Shown here: one piece after another, positions 17,119-27,056 of the stretch
Layout of the letters: each line of letters opens with the position of its first letter
Position numbering within the stretch: position 1 is the first letter of the stretch
Assembly: GCA_013298505.1 (NCBI GenBank)
Contig: JAAFHY010000013.1
Location: 1-55,289, forward strand
Length of the DNA stretch: 55,289 nucleotides
Direction of reading: 5' to 3'
Source: Cytophagales bacterium
Lineage (GTDB): Bacteria > Bacteroidota > Bacteroidia > Cytophagales > Cyclobacteriaceae
Notes under the pieces: generated by a model
Seen by the model: only the letters and a program-made list of their open reading frames with translations
Database searches by the model: none
Told to the model about the DNA's origin: nothing
Position numbers and translations under genes: made by a program

Positions 17119-19006
17119 ACGGAACCTCGATGCTAAAAACGGAATAACTATTCTCTCTTCGGTAGGTCATATTGGCATTTACCTGATCGGCCATGATATG
17201 CAAGAGTTTAAAACCAAAATTTCCATTTGCCGAACCAAATTCCCTTGGCAACCCTATTCCATCATCGGCAAAGGTTAGTTCCAATTTCCTGTCAAATTGC
17301 TTTAACTCGATTTCTATTTTGCCTTCATCGCGTCCTACAAATGCATGCTTAAATGAATTGGTGGCCAATTCGTTTACCATCAAACTTAAAAATAGGGCGG
17401 TCGAAACATCCAAATCGACACCTTCGCCTTGATAACTTATTTGAACAGGAATGCCAGAAGGTAGACTAGATGCTTCCAATTCGTGCATGAGTTGCTTTAA
17501 GAAATTAAAGAAATCCAGTTTTTCCGTTTCCGTGGCCTCGTACATATTTTGATGAATCAGAGCCATCGAGTGAATTTGCTGTTGACAGTCTTCTAAGGCT
17601 TGTTTTACTTCTTGGTTGTTTGAAGATTTTGCCTGCAAGTAGAATAAGCTCTTTAGTGTGGTAAGATTATTTTTTACGCGATGATGAACTTCCTTAAGTA
17701 GAATTTGCTTTTGCTCGGTAGACTTAACGAGCTCGGAGTTGGTGACCGAAAGTTGGTGGTTCTTTATATTTATTTTACGATTGAGATAGATCACGACAAT
17801 AGAAAATAGCAATGAACCTAAAGTGACAAACAAAATAGTGTTTCGCTGATAGGTACTTTTTACTGCTTCACTCTTTGCTTGCTCGGTTTCTTTTTTCTGT
17901 TTGTTGATGAGTGCTTCTTTTTCTTCGGTTTGATATTTTATTTGTAGCCCAGCTTGCTTACCCGATTTTTCTTTTTCTCTAATTTGAGCCGATAGTTCTT
18001 TTGCTTTTTGTAAGTATTGGTAAGCTTTTGTTGGTTGGCTCTTTCTGTTATAAAGTGCTGCAATCGAAGTATAAAGCGGCTCATTAAAGTAGATATCGCC
18101 CAACGCAAGTTTCTCGGCCTTCAATAAGTAATGTGTTGCTTCTGGTAATTGACCAAGCTCTAAATAGCATTTGCCTAACTGATAACACACATGCGAGAGG
18201 TCTATCTTTTCTGCGCGAGCTTCCCATACTTTTTCAGCTTTTTTTCCGAGGTAAAAACAGCTATCAAGTTGTTTGGCTTTCCAAAAATAGGATGATAAGT
18301 AAAACCAATTGAACGCAAGCGAGATTGAATCTGAATTTATCAATGCCAAAGTTCTCGTTCTATTCAAAAGTCCGTAGCTGTTTTTCCAGTTATCTTTTTC
18401 CAGTAAAAATTTAGCATAGAAACGTAAGCTGTATTCTAACATTACGGTATTGCCAACGCGCGTAGCCGTGCCGATGGCTTTAGTGAAATAAAGGGTAGCT
18501 TGTTTGCGTAAATCTAAATCAGCAAAATCGGTAGCTACATTTAGCAAACTGCTCACCACCCTGAGGCTATCACCAGCTAAGTAAGCCTCATCCAATGCTT
18601 GTAAACTTAGTTCGGTACTCTTATCGTAATCGTAGAGTAATTTATAGGTATAACTTTTATCGCCAAGTAAAAAAGATTTTAGTGAGTGATTGGTAGGTGC
18701 AATGAGGGTTTCGCAAATTTTATAATGATGCAATGTAGAATCTAAGTGCTGATGATGTTCGTACGCATCGCCTAAATTTTTATGTGCCCAAAACAATATA
18801 ATCGAATCGTTTTTCTGTTTGGCAATTGGAGTAACCAAGTTAAAATAATAAACAGCGCTATCGAGATGCTTGGTGTAGCGTAGCACCCTCAGTTTTGTTT
18901 GATAAGATTTTAGTAGGGTAGAATCAGAATTAAATCCAAACGCAACTGAATTAATTAGGCATAATACGCCAACGAAAGACGATAGTATGTTTTTTAACAA
19001 CCTCAA
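17102..19006 (-). CDS. TPR sensor histidine kinase (HisKA_2 type)
   Basis: This 634-residue kinase has a signal peptide, an N-terminal periplasmic region of TPR-like repeats (about 30-350), one transmembrane helix (ILFVTLGSLLFSIVVIYL, near 390) and a cytoplasmic kinase. The phospho-acceptor box is KEVHHRVKNNLTTL with His near 441, the HisKA_2 variant common with LytTR regulators. The ATPase part has NELATNSFKHA (N box) and ADDGIGLP (G1). The start is a TTG at 19006; no in-frame ATG lies upstream before a stop. It is paired with the LytTR regulator just downstream. Confidence 0.92.
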   Translation of the reverse strand: MRLLKNILSSFVGVLCLINSVAFGFNSDSTLLKSYQTKLRVLRYTKHLDSAVYYFNLVTPIAKQKNDSIILFWAHKNLGDAYEHHQHLDSTLHHYKICETLIAPTNHSLKSFLLGDKSYTYKLLYDYDKSTELSLQALDEAYLAGDSLRVVSSLLNVATDFADLDLRKQATLYFTKAIGTATRVGNTVMLEYSLRFYAKFLLEKDNWKNSYGLLNRTRTLALINSDSISLAFNWFYLSSYFWKAKQLDSCFYLGKKAEKVWEARAEKIDLSHVCYQLGKCYLELGQLPEATHYLLKAEKLALGDIYFNEPLYTSIAALYNRKSQPTKAYQYLQKAKELSAQIREKEKSGKQAGLQIKYQTEEKEALINKQKKETEQAKSEAVKSTYQRNTILFVTLGSLLFSIVVIYLNRKINIKNHQLSVTNSELVKSTEQKQILLKEVHHRVKNNLTTLKSLFYLQAKSSNNQEVKQALEDCQQQIHSMALIHQNMYEATETEKLDFFNFLKQLMHELEASSLPSGIPVQISYQGEGVDLDVSTALFLSLMVNELATNSFKHAFVGRDEGKIEIELKQFDRKLELTFADDGIGLPREFGSANGNFGFKLLHIMADQVNANMTYRRENSYSVFSIEVPYENKV

Positions 19007-19049
19007 TTCAGTGAATCATCTTAACGGGTAGCGAGAATGGAAATGGGGA

Positions 19050-19859
19050 TTACTTTTTAACAAGCACAAAACGGTAATATGGGCGCGTTCCGTTTTTTAA
19101 TGTTTCATAAAAAGTAGAACCGACTACTCCGGCAAACTCGTTAAACAATTTTTGCCATCGCGCTGGGATTAGTTTTTTGATCCGCTCTTTTTTCGATTCA
19201 TCTTCTGCTTCGATAGATTGAACTACGTTTGGGGTAATATCTTCTTGCGATAATTGTTGAAGGCCAGATTTTTTTAATTGATTCTGAAACAGGATCATAT
19301 TCTCACGGCTATTTCTAAAATCCACCAATAATAATTTTCCTTCTGGTTTTAGCACTCGTTTTACTTCACTCAAAAAGGTATCTACATTTCCATATCCATG
19401 GCATGACTCTACATTTAAAATCACGTCTATACTGCTATCGGGTAGCGGTATTTTTTCTGCGCTGCCCTGTATAAATGATAGACCCGTGGCATGATGTATT
19501 TTATTAGCTAGCACAACTGCACTTGAGGCAATATCTAATCCGATGTAGCTGGCAGGCTTGTAGTAGGTTGCAATATGCTTAGCTCCGCCACCCCTGCCAC
19601 TACCTATTTCTAACACATGCTTACCTGTAAGTTCGGCCTTAGCAGCCAAGTAATGATACATTTGAAGAGAATACTTTTGAATTTTAGGATCGTTGGGTAC
19701 TGCCAGCAGAGGTTCATCGATGTTGGGCGTGTAGCCGTAGTTCATAAAATGCCAATCCTCGGCCGGAATATTTTTGGCTAATAGTTCGTAGGTAACTTTT
19801 GCATTGAAGCGCTTGAACCAAGCAAACCGCTTAAAGGTTTGAATAATAAATTTAATCAT
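19050..19859 (-). CDS. SAM-dependent methyltransferase
   Basis: This is a class I methyltransferase of 269 residues from ATG 19859 (a TTG at 19880 is less likely). The SAM-binding loop is VLEIGSGRGGG (82-92); LDIASSAV, IQGSAEKIPLPDSSIDVILNVES and RVLKPEGKLLLVDF are motifs II-IV of the Methyltransf_11 type. The N-terminal MNYGYTPN stretch resembles lipid or fatty-acid O-methyltransferases, so a small hydrophobic substrate is plausible; the substrate cannot be read from sequence. It lies 43 nt before the kinase gene in the same direction. Confidence 0.88.
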   Translation of the reverse strand: MIKFIIQTFKRFAWFKRFNAKVTYELLAKNIPAEDWHFMNYGYTPNIDEPLLAVPNDPKIQKYSLQMYHYLAAKAELTGKHVLEIGSGRGGGAKHIATYYKPASYIGLDIASSAVVLANKIHHATGLSFIQGSAEKIPLPDSSIDVILNVESCHGYGNVDTFLSEVKRVLKPEGKLLLVDFRNSRENMILFQNQLKKSGLQQLSQEDITPNVVQSIEAEDESKKERIKKLIPARWQKLFNEFAGVVGSTFYETLKNGTRPYYRFVLVKK

Positions 19860-19932
19860 GAGTGAAGGTTTGGCTTTCAAGTTAGGATTAAAACCTGAAT
19901 AGCCAATTACGCGTGGAAATCGCCTTGCGATG

Positions 19933-19967
19933 AAAAAAAATCAGCCCTTCGTTGGAAGGGCTGATTT
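19933..19967 (-). terminator. Rho-independent terminator after the Lys-rich small ORF
   Basis: A perfect 13-bp stem (19938-19950 with 19955-19967) with a GTTG loop is followed on the minus strand by a run of eight T (19940-19933). It lies just downstream of the 35-residue ORF and upstream of the methyltransferase, so it marks the end of that short transcript. Confidence 0.85.
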
Positions 19968-19978
19968 ATGTCAGGAAA

Positions 19979-20086
19979 TCAATATTTAGGGTTTTCTTTT
20001 CTTGCTTTCTTTTCAGCCCTTTTTTCAGCCTCTGTTTTTTTAGGCTCTTTTTTGGTTTCCTTTTTTTTGTCTTGACCTTTTGACAT
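19979..20086 (-). CDS. 35-residue Lys/Glu-rich small protein
   Basis: The ATG at 20086-20084 opens a frame reading MSKGQDKKKETKKEPKKTEA and ending RKENPKY before TGA at 19979-19981. Nearly half the residues are Lys or Arg, with many Glu. A strong terminator follows its stop by 11 nt, so this is a complete single-gene transcription unit. It may be a nucleic-acid or ribosome-binding micro-protein; no family is recognised. A near-consensus -7 box (TTACTTTG) lies upstream. Confidence 0.65.
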   Translation of the reverse strand: MSKGQDKKKETKKEPKKTEAEKRAEKKARKENPKY

Positions 20087-20185
20087 ATTGTTGTGATTTA
20101 AGTTTATCAAAGTAAATACAATACCAAGAAAAGATCAAGTACAAGCTAAAAAACTAGATTTACACGTTCAACTAGATTCTTGCCA

Positions 20186-21196
20186 ATGGACTCATTTCAG
20201 ATTTTTGAGTTAGTTAATAATAACGGAATGTTGGTAAAGGCTACCAACTATGGTGGCAAAGTAATGTCGATGATGGTGCCAGATCGAAACGGCAGCATAG
20301 ATGATGTCGTGTTGGGATATGAAAAGGCAACCGACTATCGGCATGGCAATCCCTTCTTCGGTGCAATTATTGGGCGATTTGCCAACCGAATTGCCAACGG
20401 GCGTTTTGAGTTGGGCGGCAAAGCCTACCAGTTGGTAATCAACAATCGAAACAATTCGCTGCATGGCGGGCCAGGTGGTTTTCACAATGTGCTTTGGAAA
20501 GTTGAATCTGTCGCTGAGAGAAAGTTGGTGCTGAGTTATTTTAGCCCAGATGGTGAGGAGGGGTTTCCGGGAAATCTGAAAGTGGTAGCAACATACGAGC
20601 TATCCGATCAAAATGAGTTTTCGATAAGCTATCAGGCTTCTACCGATCGTGAAACAATAATCAACTTAACCCATCATTCTTTTTACAACTTGGCGGGGGC
20701 TGGCAATGGCGATATTCTAAATCACGAACTGGCAATCTACGCAGATCGTTTTTGCCCGATTGATGGGCATTTGATTCCGACAGGTAATTTTGTTGAGGTT
20801 ACCGAAACACCATTTGATTTCCGGCAGCGTACTAAAATAGGTAAGCACATTGAAGGTCAGGATCATCAGATAGTGTTAGCAAATGGCTACGATCACAATT
20901 GGATTCTAAATAAATCTGACGATAGTTTAACCTTGGCAGCCAAAATAACTGAACCCTCGAGCGGGAGGGTGATGGAAGTATTTACTACCGAACCAGGACT
21001 GCAATTTTATTCAGGAAATTTTTTAGATGGAACCGATAGGGGCAAGGGTGGAAAAAAGTATGACTATCGTTCTGCGTTTTGCTTAGAAGCTCAACACTTC
21101 CCCGATTCACCCAACCATTTGAATTTCCCGAACACCGTTCTGAAGGCGGGAGAAACCTATAGACAGAAGACGGTTTATAAGTTCTCGGTATATTAA
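20186..21196 (+). CDS. galM: Aldose 1-epimerase (mutarotase)
   Basis: GalM interconverts alpha and beta anomers of galactose and related sugars. The protein has 336 residues from ATG 20186 (a TTG at 20180 would add two). Family motifs are FGAIIGRFANRIANGRF, NNSLHGGPGGF (His in the substrate site), NLTHHSFYNLAG (catalytic His region), YDHNWIL and EAQHFPDSPNH (catalytic Glu region). There is no signal peptide, so it is cytoplasmic. No galactose genes are adjacent. Confidence 0.95.
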   Translation: MDSFQIFELVNNNGMLVKATNYGGKVMSMMVPDRNGSIDDVVLGYEKATDYRHGNPFFGAIIGRFANRIANGRFELGGKAYQLVINNRNNSLHGGPGGFHNVLWKVESVAERKLVLSYFSPDGEEGFPGNLKVVATYELSDQNEFSISYQASTDRETIINLTHHSFYNLAGAGNGDILNHELAIYADRFCPIDGHLIPTGNFVEVTETPFDFRQRTKIGKHIEGQDHQIVLANGYDHNWILNKSDDSLTLAAKITEPSSGRVMEVFTTEPGLQFYSGNFLDGTDRGKGGKKYDYRSAFCLEAQHFPDSPNHLNFPNTVLKAGETYRQKTVYKFSVY

Positions 21197-21209
21197 ACGC
21201 GGCTAGATC

Positions 21210-21288
21210 ACCCGTTACTGGTTCCAAGTTTTCGGTTTCAAGTTTTTTGCTACCAAGAACTTGTAACTAGAAACATGCAACCGTTAAC
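21210..21288. repeat. GTTAC/CAAGTTT-type imperfect intergenic repeat
   Basis: The galM/VOC gap contains CCGTTACTGGTTCCAAGTTTT, then TTCAAGTTTTTTG, ACTTGTAACTAG and AACCGTTAAC, a patchwork of near-identical short words also seen at 14850 and 40590. Confidence 0.45.
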
Positions 21289-21780
21289 TCACTCTACAAG
21301 TTTTACTAAACCCTCAAGGTCAAGATGCCTCGTGTACATTTCCAAAGAACCGTCTGGATGTTGTGGCCATTGTTCTTTAGGCCTATCCCAATACAATTCT
21401 ACTCCATTTTGATCGGGATCATTCAAATACAATGCTTCCGATACTCCATGATCAGCGGCTCCGGTTATTGGGTAATCTGCGTCAAGTAACCGTTTGTAGG
21501 CAATGGCCAAATCTTTCCGAGTAGGGTATACAATTGCGGTATGAAAAAGTCCCGCGGCTTTTAGAGGTGCTGGAGGCGCATTCTTACTGTACCACGTGTT
21601 CAACCCAATGTGATGGTGATAACCACCCGCTGAAATAAAAGCAGCCTCTGTACCAAAACGAGTGGTCAATTCAAAACCTAATAGATCACAATAAAATTGT
21701 AAGGCTCTGTCCAGGTCAGCGACCTTTAAATGAACATGGCCGATGCGGGTTTGTGACGGGATTACGTAAGTTGATTTCAC
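21289..21780 (-). CDS. VOC-family protein (CatE-like glyoxalase fold)
   Basis: This 163-residue protein is of the vicinal-oxygen-chelate superfamily. GHVHLKVADLDRALQFYCDLLGFEL (about 14-38) is the classic first beta-alpha-beta module with a metal His; HHHIGLNTW, GLFHTAIVYP and LNDPDQNGVELYWDRP supply further ligands. Catechol dioxygenase-like or glyoxalase-like chemistry is possible; the reaction cannot be decided. It converges on galM with a 92-nt gap containing short repeats. Confidence 0.88.
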   Translation of the reverse strand: MKSTYVIPSQTRIGHVHLKVADLDRALQFYCDLLGFELTTRFGTEAAFISAGGYHHHIGLNTWYSKNAPPAPLKAAGLFHTAIVYPTRKDLAIAYKRLLDADYPITGAADHGVSEALYLNDPDQNGVELYWDRPKEQWPQHPDGSLEMYTRHLDLEGLVKLVE

Positions 21781-21844
21781 GTATTTTTAAAATTATCGAA
21801 TGGTTTTGAACTTTGAACTTTTAATCTTGAATTTTTGAATTGTT

Positions 21845-24238
21845 TTACTCGCTTCTCAAACTCTTTACAGGATCACTATTCGCAGCTTTGAAAGACTCAA
21901 TACTCACCGTTAACCAAGCGATAACGATGCTAACAAATCCCGCCAAGGCAAAAACACCAATGCCAATTTCAGTTCGATAGGCAAAGCTTGCAAGCCATTT
22001 GTCCATCAAGAAAAAGCTGGCTGGAATACCAATGACAAATGCAATGAGCACCAGCAAAAGAAAATCTTTGGAGAGCATGTTTACCAAGTGCGGCACCGAT
22101 GCACCCATCACTTTTCGGATGCCGATTTCTTTTGTCTTTTGCTCGGCAGTAAAAGCGGCCAGCGCATACAAACCAAGGCACGCAACAAAAATGGCAAGGC
22201 CAGCAAACAAAACGACCACTTTAGTGAGGCTTTGTTCGGCTTTGTAAAGTCCATTCAGTTTGTCATCTAAAAATGTATATTCAAACGCTGATGGAATTGT
22301 TTTCGAAAACGTATTTTCTAACTGTTTTACAGTGGCTACTAAATTTCCGGTATTTACTTTGACTAATAGATAGGTAAGCCCTTCTGTTCTTGCATTGTGA
22401 AAACAGAATGGACTTATTTTTTGATGGAGTGAAGTGAAATGAAAATCTTCCGACACTCCAACTATTTCACTTGGTCCATCAAATCCTTGTATCTGTACTC
22501 TTTTTCCAACGGCTTCTTCGGGCGATAAGCCTAGATACTCAATTGTCGATTGATTTACGACCACTTGCACGGTGGTATCTTTTGGGTCTTTTGTTTCGGG
22601 CAGCGATTTTCCTGCCAACAATTTAATATCGAGGGTTTTTAAAACTTCTGTGGAGGCGCGTGCCGTAAGAAGAGGAGAGCCATCTCCCGTATCGCCTTCG
22701 CGCACAATGTTGCGCATGCTCGTGCCCATGCCTGGATAAGATTGACTTCGCGCTACTGAAACCACATCGCTCAAACTCTCAAAAGCAGTTTTCACGGCAA
22801 TGGTTTGTTCGCGGTCTTTAGCGGCTGATACCATTACAGCAATGACTTGCTCGGGTTGATAGCCTAATTTTTTATCGCGAATGTAATTCATCTGCTTATA
22901 GAAGCCAACCGAGCAAATAATCAAAATGATAGAAACAGAAAATTGAAAGACCACCAGCCCTTTACGCACCATCGACTGCCCGCCCGATGCTTTTGTTTTT
23001 TGCATGGCCGACTTTGGCGAGAACGAAGAAAGATAGAGGGCAGGGTAGAAACCAGCGAGCAAGGTTAACATCAACCAAACACCACTAAACGCCAACCAAA
23101 ACCAAGCTGATTGTACAAACTGCATGGAGATGGCCTTGCCACTAAGCGAATTAAAAAAGGGAAGTAAAAATGTAAACAAGGTTAGACTGAGAAGTAATGA
23201 AGCCGCCACAAAAAGCGATGTCTCGAAATAAAATTTAAGATTCAATTGGGCATATGTGGCACCGAGTGTTTTGGCGATACCCACCTCTTTATTTCTCCGT
23301 TGCGATTGTGCAGTAGATAAATTCATGTAGTTAACAGCAGCGATTAAGATGATGAGAATAGCTAACGCCATTAGAATTTTCACTTGATTCATGTCTCCGT
23401 ATGGCCGTCTATCGAACGTGGTATTCAAATCGCCTGATAACAAGCGAATATCTAGCAATGGCTGCAAGCCGATGGTAAACCAACGATTATCTTTTTCGAT
23501 GTTCTTAGCTAACATGGCTTCGATTTTTTTGTCTACCTCTTTTCCACTTGCTTCTTTATGCAACAAAAAGAAAGTGTCGAAACTCGCGTTGCCCCAATTT
23601 TGATTCTTGTCTAGGCCAAACCAGTTAGATGAAAAAGAAGCCAGTAGTTTGGCTTGTAGAAATGAATTGGGAGGAAAATCTTTATAGATGCCTGTGACCT
23701 CCAGTGAGGTGACATTGTCAACCATCAGAGTTTTCCCGATTGGGTCTTCGCTACCAAAATATTTTTTTGCAGCACTTTCGCTAAGTATTACTGTACCGGT
23801 TCTATCCAATATTTTTGTGGAATTGCCTTTTACTAAGGGAATGGTGAAAATCGTAAACAGTTCTGGGTCTGCAAAGAACAATTCTGTTTCAGAAAATTTC
23901 TCTGTTTCAGTTGAGATAAAGCCTAAGTCACCAAAGTTATGATGAAAGTAGCGCGCGGCCTTTTCTACTTCTGGAATTTCCTTCATAGCCGTAGGACCGA
24001 GTAGATTAGGTGCTCCGCCCCACTTGTTTACCTGACCATCAAAATCAGCGCTGATAACCGCACGGTAAATGCGGTCTTTGTTCTCATGAAATCGATCAAA
24101 CGAAAATTCATCGACAATATAAAGGCTTATCGCCAAGAAAGTGACCAGCCCAATGGTAAGCCCTGCAATGTTGATGATGCTAAAAGATTTGTAGCGCAGT
24201 AGATTGCGCAGAGTGATTTTCAGGTAGTTGGTTAGCAT
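21845..24238 (-). CDS. Permease A: tandem-FtsX ABC transporter permease
   Basis: This 797-residue inner-membrane protein is built as two copies of a MacB/FtsX permease half. There is one helix at 20-42, a large periplasmic domain (about 45-280), and FtsX helices from about 286 with the motif KEVGIAKTLGA at 317-327 (Ala replaces the usual Arg). A second periplasmic domain and FtsX block follow, with KEIGIRKVMGAS near the C-terminus and the tail DPVKSLRSE. The family works as type VII ABC systems driving periplasmic or outer-membrane processes; the ATPase must come from elsewhere. It lies 10 nt after the small secreted-protein gene, so the two are cotranscribed. Confidence 0.9.
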   Translation of the reverse strand: MLTNYLKITLRNLLRYKSFSIINIAGLTIGLVTFLAISLYIVDEFSFDRFHENKDRIYRAVISADFDGQVNKWGGAPNLLGPTAMKEIPEVEKAARYFHHNFGDLGFISTETEKFSETELFFADPELFTIFTIPLVKGNSTKILDRTGTVILSESAAKKYFGSEDPIGKTLMVDNVTSLEVTGIYKDFPPNSFLQAKLLASFSSNWFGLDKNQNWGNASFDTFFLLHKEASGKEVDKKIEAMLAKNIEKDNRWFTIGLQPLLDIRLLSGDLNTTFDRRPYGDMNQVKILMALAILIILIAAVNYMNLSTAQSQRRNKEVGIAKTLGATYAQLNLKFYFETSLFVAASLLLSLTLFTFLLPFFNSLSGKAISMQFVQSAWFWLAFSGVWLMLTLLAGFYPALYLSSFSPKSAMQKTKASGGQSMVRKGLVVFQFSVSIILIICSVGFYKQMNYIRDKKLGYQPEQVIAVMVSAAKDREQTIAVKTAFESLSDVVSVARSQSYPGMGTSMRNIVREGDTGDGSPLLTARASTEVLKTLDIKLLAGKSLPETKDPKDTTVQVVVNQSTIEYLGLSPEEAVGKRVQIQGFDGPSEIVGVSEDFHFTSLHQKISPFCFHNARTEGLTYLLVKVNTGNLVATVKQLENTFSKTIPSAFEYTFLDDKLNGLYKAEQSLTKVVVLFAGLAIFVACLGLYALAAFTAEQKTKEIGIRKVMGASVPHLVNMLSKDFLLLVLIAFVIGIPASFFLMDKWLASFAYRTEIGIGVFALAGFVSIVIAWLTVSIESFKAANSDPVKSLRSE

Positions 24239-24248
24239 AATTATTTCG

Positions 24249-24632
24249 TTAGTTGGTATGTTCGTTTTCGGTTAACTCTTGGAATAGACTGGTAAATTTT
24301 TTAGCGGATTGTTTTGATTTAAATGATAGCGCAAAAGAAGCACGTCTCCACTTTGCGTCTTTGGCACTGGTTACAGCTGTCCCTTTTTGTAGCGAGAATT
24401 CCACCTCAAATACACTTTTTTTAAGTTCAACTTTTACATGTGTGTTTTCAGAAATCGGAATGATCCAATCGCCTACTTTCAGGCTGTTGGTTTGGTTATC
24501 ATAAGCCACTTCTTGCACTTGTTGCAATCCTTCTTTTGTGGTAGCTATCAGGTTGTCGAGGGTTTTAGTTCCGCTTTGTACGAATCCCGTCAAGGAAAAG
24601 AACAAGGGTATGATAAGCTTTAACTTTTTCAT
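24249..24632 (-). CDS. Small secreted protein upstream of permease A
   Basis: The protein has 127 residues with a signal peptide (MKKLKLIIPLFFSLTGFVQS). The mature part is mixed beta and Lys-rich (NSLKVGDWIIPISENTHVKVELKKSVFEVEFSLQ). No family is recognised. It is 10 nt before permease A and 54 nt after permease B, in the same direction, so it is likely exported and made with permease A, perhaps as a periplasmic accessory; that is inference. Confidence 0.65.
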   Translation of the reverse strand: MKKLKLIIPLFFSLTGFVQSGTKTLDNLIATTKEGLQQVQEVAYDNQTNSLKVGDWIIPISENTHVKVELKKSVFEVEFSLQKGTAVTSAKDAKWRRASFALSFKSKQSAKKFTSLFQELTENEHTN

Positions 24633-24686
24633 CTTGCAATAATCTTTTTAGTTAGACAGCAATTGATACTATTTGGTTGCATGGCT

Positions 24687-27056
24687 TTACTCACTTCTCA
24701 AACTATCTACTGGGTTTACCATTGCAGTTTGTATCGCTCTCGAACTAACTGTTAGCCACGCTATTGAAATACTCAATGCTCCAGTTCCGGCAAACATCCA
24801 CCAGGCTAATTCCGTGCGGTAAACATAACCTACCAACCATTGGCTCAATAAATACCAGCCTATGGGCGTACCTATGACAATAGCAATTAGCATAGGTCTA
24901 AGAAAATCCCTTGATAGTAACGATACAATGCTTTGTACCGATCCGCCCAGCACTTTGCGGATACCAATTTCTTTGGTGCGTTGTTCCGCTACAAAAGTAG
25001 CCAGACCAAATAAACCTAAGCAAGTAATGATAATAGACAAAACGCAAAAGTGAAGCACAATGGAAAGCGCGCGTTGTTCGTTTTGATATTGATTATTCAA
25101 ACGTTCGTTTACAAAGCCAAAGTTTACTGGGTTCTCTGCATCAAACTTTTTATAAAGCGTTGGTATTTTTTTGATAAGCGAAGCAGCTTGATTTGCCTTC
25201 ACTTTGACCAACATGTTAAAGTAAAACTCGTTAGGACGATAGCGCATGATAAAAGGCTCGATGCCCATTGATAGTGGACGAAAATTGAAATCTTTTACAA
25301 TGCCGATGATGGTGCCAGGCAAGCCCCAAAATACAACACGTTTGCCCACCGCCTCACCTTGCTGGAAACCCATCTGCCGTGAAGCAGTTTCATTAACAAT
25401 ATAGCCCACTGTGTCTGACTTTACATCTTCTGAAAAATTACGTCCGTATGCCATTTTCATTCCCATCAGTGGGATGACATGCGGATTGGCGTTCATTTGG
25501 GTAATGTTGATTTGTTGTCTGGGCAACTGACCTTCCCACTCGATGTTGCTAAGGTTTTCATTGTTCACAAAAATGGAAGTAGTAGCCGCGGCTTTTTCTA
25601 CTTCCGCTTGCGTCAATAGTTCTTGCCTTAAAGTTTCACTTTTCTCTTTGAGCGAACCATTGAGACTCACAAACATGACTTGCTCTTTGTCGAAACCTAA
25701 TTCTTTTTCTTGTACAAATTCAACTTGCTTATAAATCACTACAGCACTCACCATTAATAAAAACGACAAGCAAAATTGTGCTACCACTAACGTTTCACGC
25801 AAGGTTTTACCACTTCGCCCGGTCATCACCCCTTTCAATGATTTTACAGGATTCACAGCCGACATGCGAGTTGCTGGATACACGCTCGCCAGAAAACCAA
25901 TAAGCAACGTAAAGGCAATCAGCGCGAGTGAGAATAGGTAGTTAATAGGTGAAAGCGTTATTTCAGAGCCAATCAAAAGGCTGAAGTAGGGTAATAAAAG
26001 ATCCATCAGTCCGCGTGAGATAAGTGCCGCGACAACGACTACAGCAATCGACTCACCGAGAAATTGCACAAAAATTTGCAGGCGCGTAGCGCCAATTGTT
26101 TTTCGGATGCCCACTTCTTTTGACCGCTTGCCCGATTGTGCCGTGGCAAGGTTGATAAAGTTGAAGCAGGCGATTAACAGAATACCAACACCAATGCAAG
26201 TGTAGATTTTAACGTATGTAAGATTGCCTTGACGAGTCCAATAGTCATAACCCAATGGATGCAAATACATGTCTTTGATGGATTGCATGGAGAGGCTAAA
26301 CCCAGCTTGAGGGTCACGTTTTATCAGTACATCCTTAACTTTTGCATTAAAATCATTTAATGAATGTCCGGATGCTAGCTCTACAAACGTATTGAAGTTG
26401 TGGCTGTCCCAATTGTAACTCCAGCGGTCTGATACTAGATACTCAAACGAAAGTAAGAAATCGAACTGAAGGGAAGATTGTGCGGGCTGATTTTCAAAAA
26501 CTCCAACCGCCACAAAATCCGTTTCATTATTTAGCCGAAAAGTTGTTCCGACAACATCGGTTCGCTTTTGCCAGTCTTTGCCAAAATATTTGAGAGCCAT
26601 GCTCTCGCTTAGCAATAAATGATTGGGTTGCTTAAGTGCGGTCTTAGTATCACCACTAATCAGCGGAAAGTCAAACATGTGCAATAGTGAGTTATCGGCA
26701 AAGAAGACATTGCTCTCGGAAAACAACACGTCTTTCGTTTTAAACACCCCACTCCATTTTCCCAATCGTGCGGTATTGACAATATCTGGAAAGGTTGCTT
26801 TTAACTCGGGTGCCAATGGTCCAGGTGCTACGGCACCTACTTCATCTTTGTCTTTTTGTTGCAACGTAATTCGATAAAGGTTATCTGCCTTCGTATGATA
26901 GTGGTCGCGTGTAACTTCGCGCCAAGCGTAGACAAATAAGATGGTGCTGCAAGTAATGCCTAGCACTAAACCAATCACATTGATGGCTGAAAAAAGCGGT
27001 GAGCGAAGCAGATTTCGCAGCCCAACGATGAAATAGTTTTTTAACATATCTTTCAT
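24687..27056 (-). CDS. Permease B: tandem-FtsX ABC transporter permease
   Basis: The protein has 789 residues. The start could also be ATG 27047 (MLKNYF), which lines up better with the paralogues. The first FtsX block carries KEVGIRKTIGATRLQIFVQF, the second KEIGIRKVLGGSVQSIVSLL; the tail is NPVDSLRSE. The periplasmic domain between them has the HVIPLMGMKMAYGRNFSED stretch that recurs in this group as L/G-R-x-F-x-E. It lies 74 nt downstream of permease C, with an AT-rich repeat in the gap, and 54 nt upstream of the small secreted gene. Confidence 0.9.
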   Translation of the reverse strand: MKDMLKNYFIVGLRNLLRSPLFSAINVIGLVLGITCSTILFVYAWREVTRDHYHTKADNLYRITLQQKDKDEVGAVAPGPLAPELKATFPDIVNTARLGKWSGVFKTKDVLFSESNVFFADNSLLHMFDFPLISGDTKTALKQPNHLLLSESMALKYFGKDWQKRTDVVGTTFRLNNETDFVAVGVFENQPAQSSLQFDFLLSFEYLVSDRWSYNWDSHNFNTFVELASGHSLNDFNAKVKDVLIKRDPQAGFSLSMQSIKDMYLHPLGYDYWTRQGNLTYVKIYTCIGVGILLIACFNFINLATAQSGKRSKEVGIRKTIGATRLQIFVQFLGESIAVVVVAALISRGLMDLLLPYFSLLIGSEITLSPINYLFSLALIAFTLLIGFLASVYPATRMSAVNPVKSLKGVMTGRSGKTLRETLVVAQFCLSFLLMVSAVVIYKQVEFVQEKELGFDKEQVMFVSLNGSLKEKSETLRQELLTQAEVEKAAATTSIFVNNENLSNIEWEGQLPRQQINITQMNANPHVIPLMGMKMAYGRNFSEDVKSDTVGYIVNETASRQMGFQQGEAVGKRVVFWGLPGTIIGIVKDFNFRPLSMGIEPFIMRYRPNEFYFNMLVKVKANQAASLIKKIPTLYKKFDAENPVNFGFVNERLNNQYQNEQRALSIVLHFCVLSIIITCLGLFGLATFVAEQRTKEIGIRKVLGGSVQSIVSLLSRDFLRPMLIAIVIGTPIGWYLLSQWLVGYVYRTELAWWMFAGTGALSISIAWLTVSSRAIQTAMVNPVDSLRSE

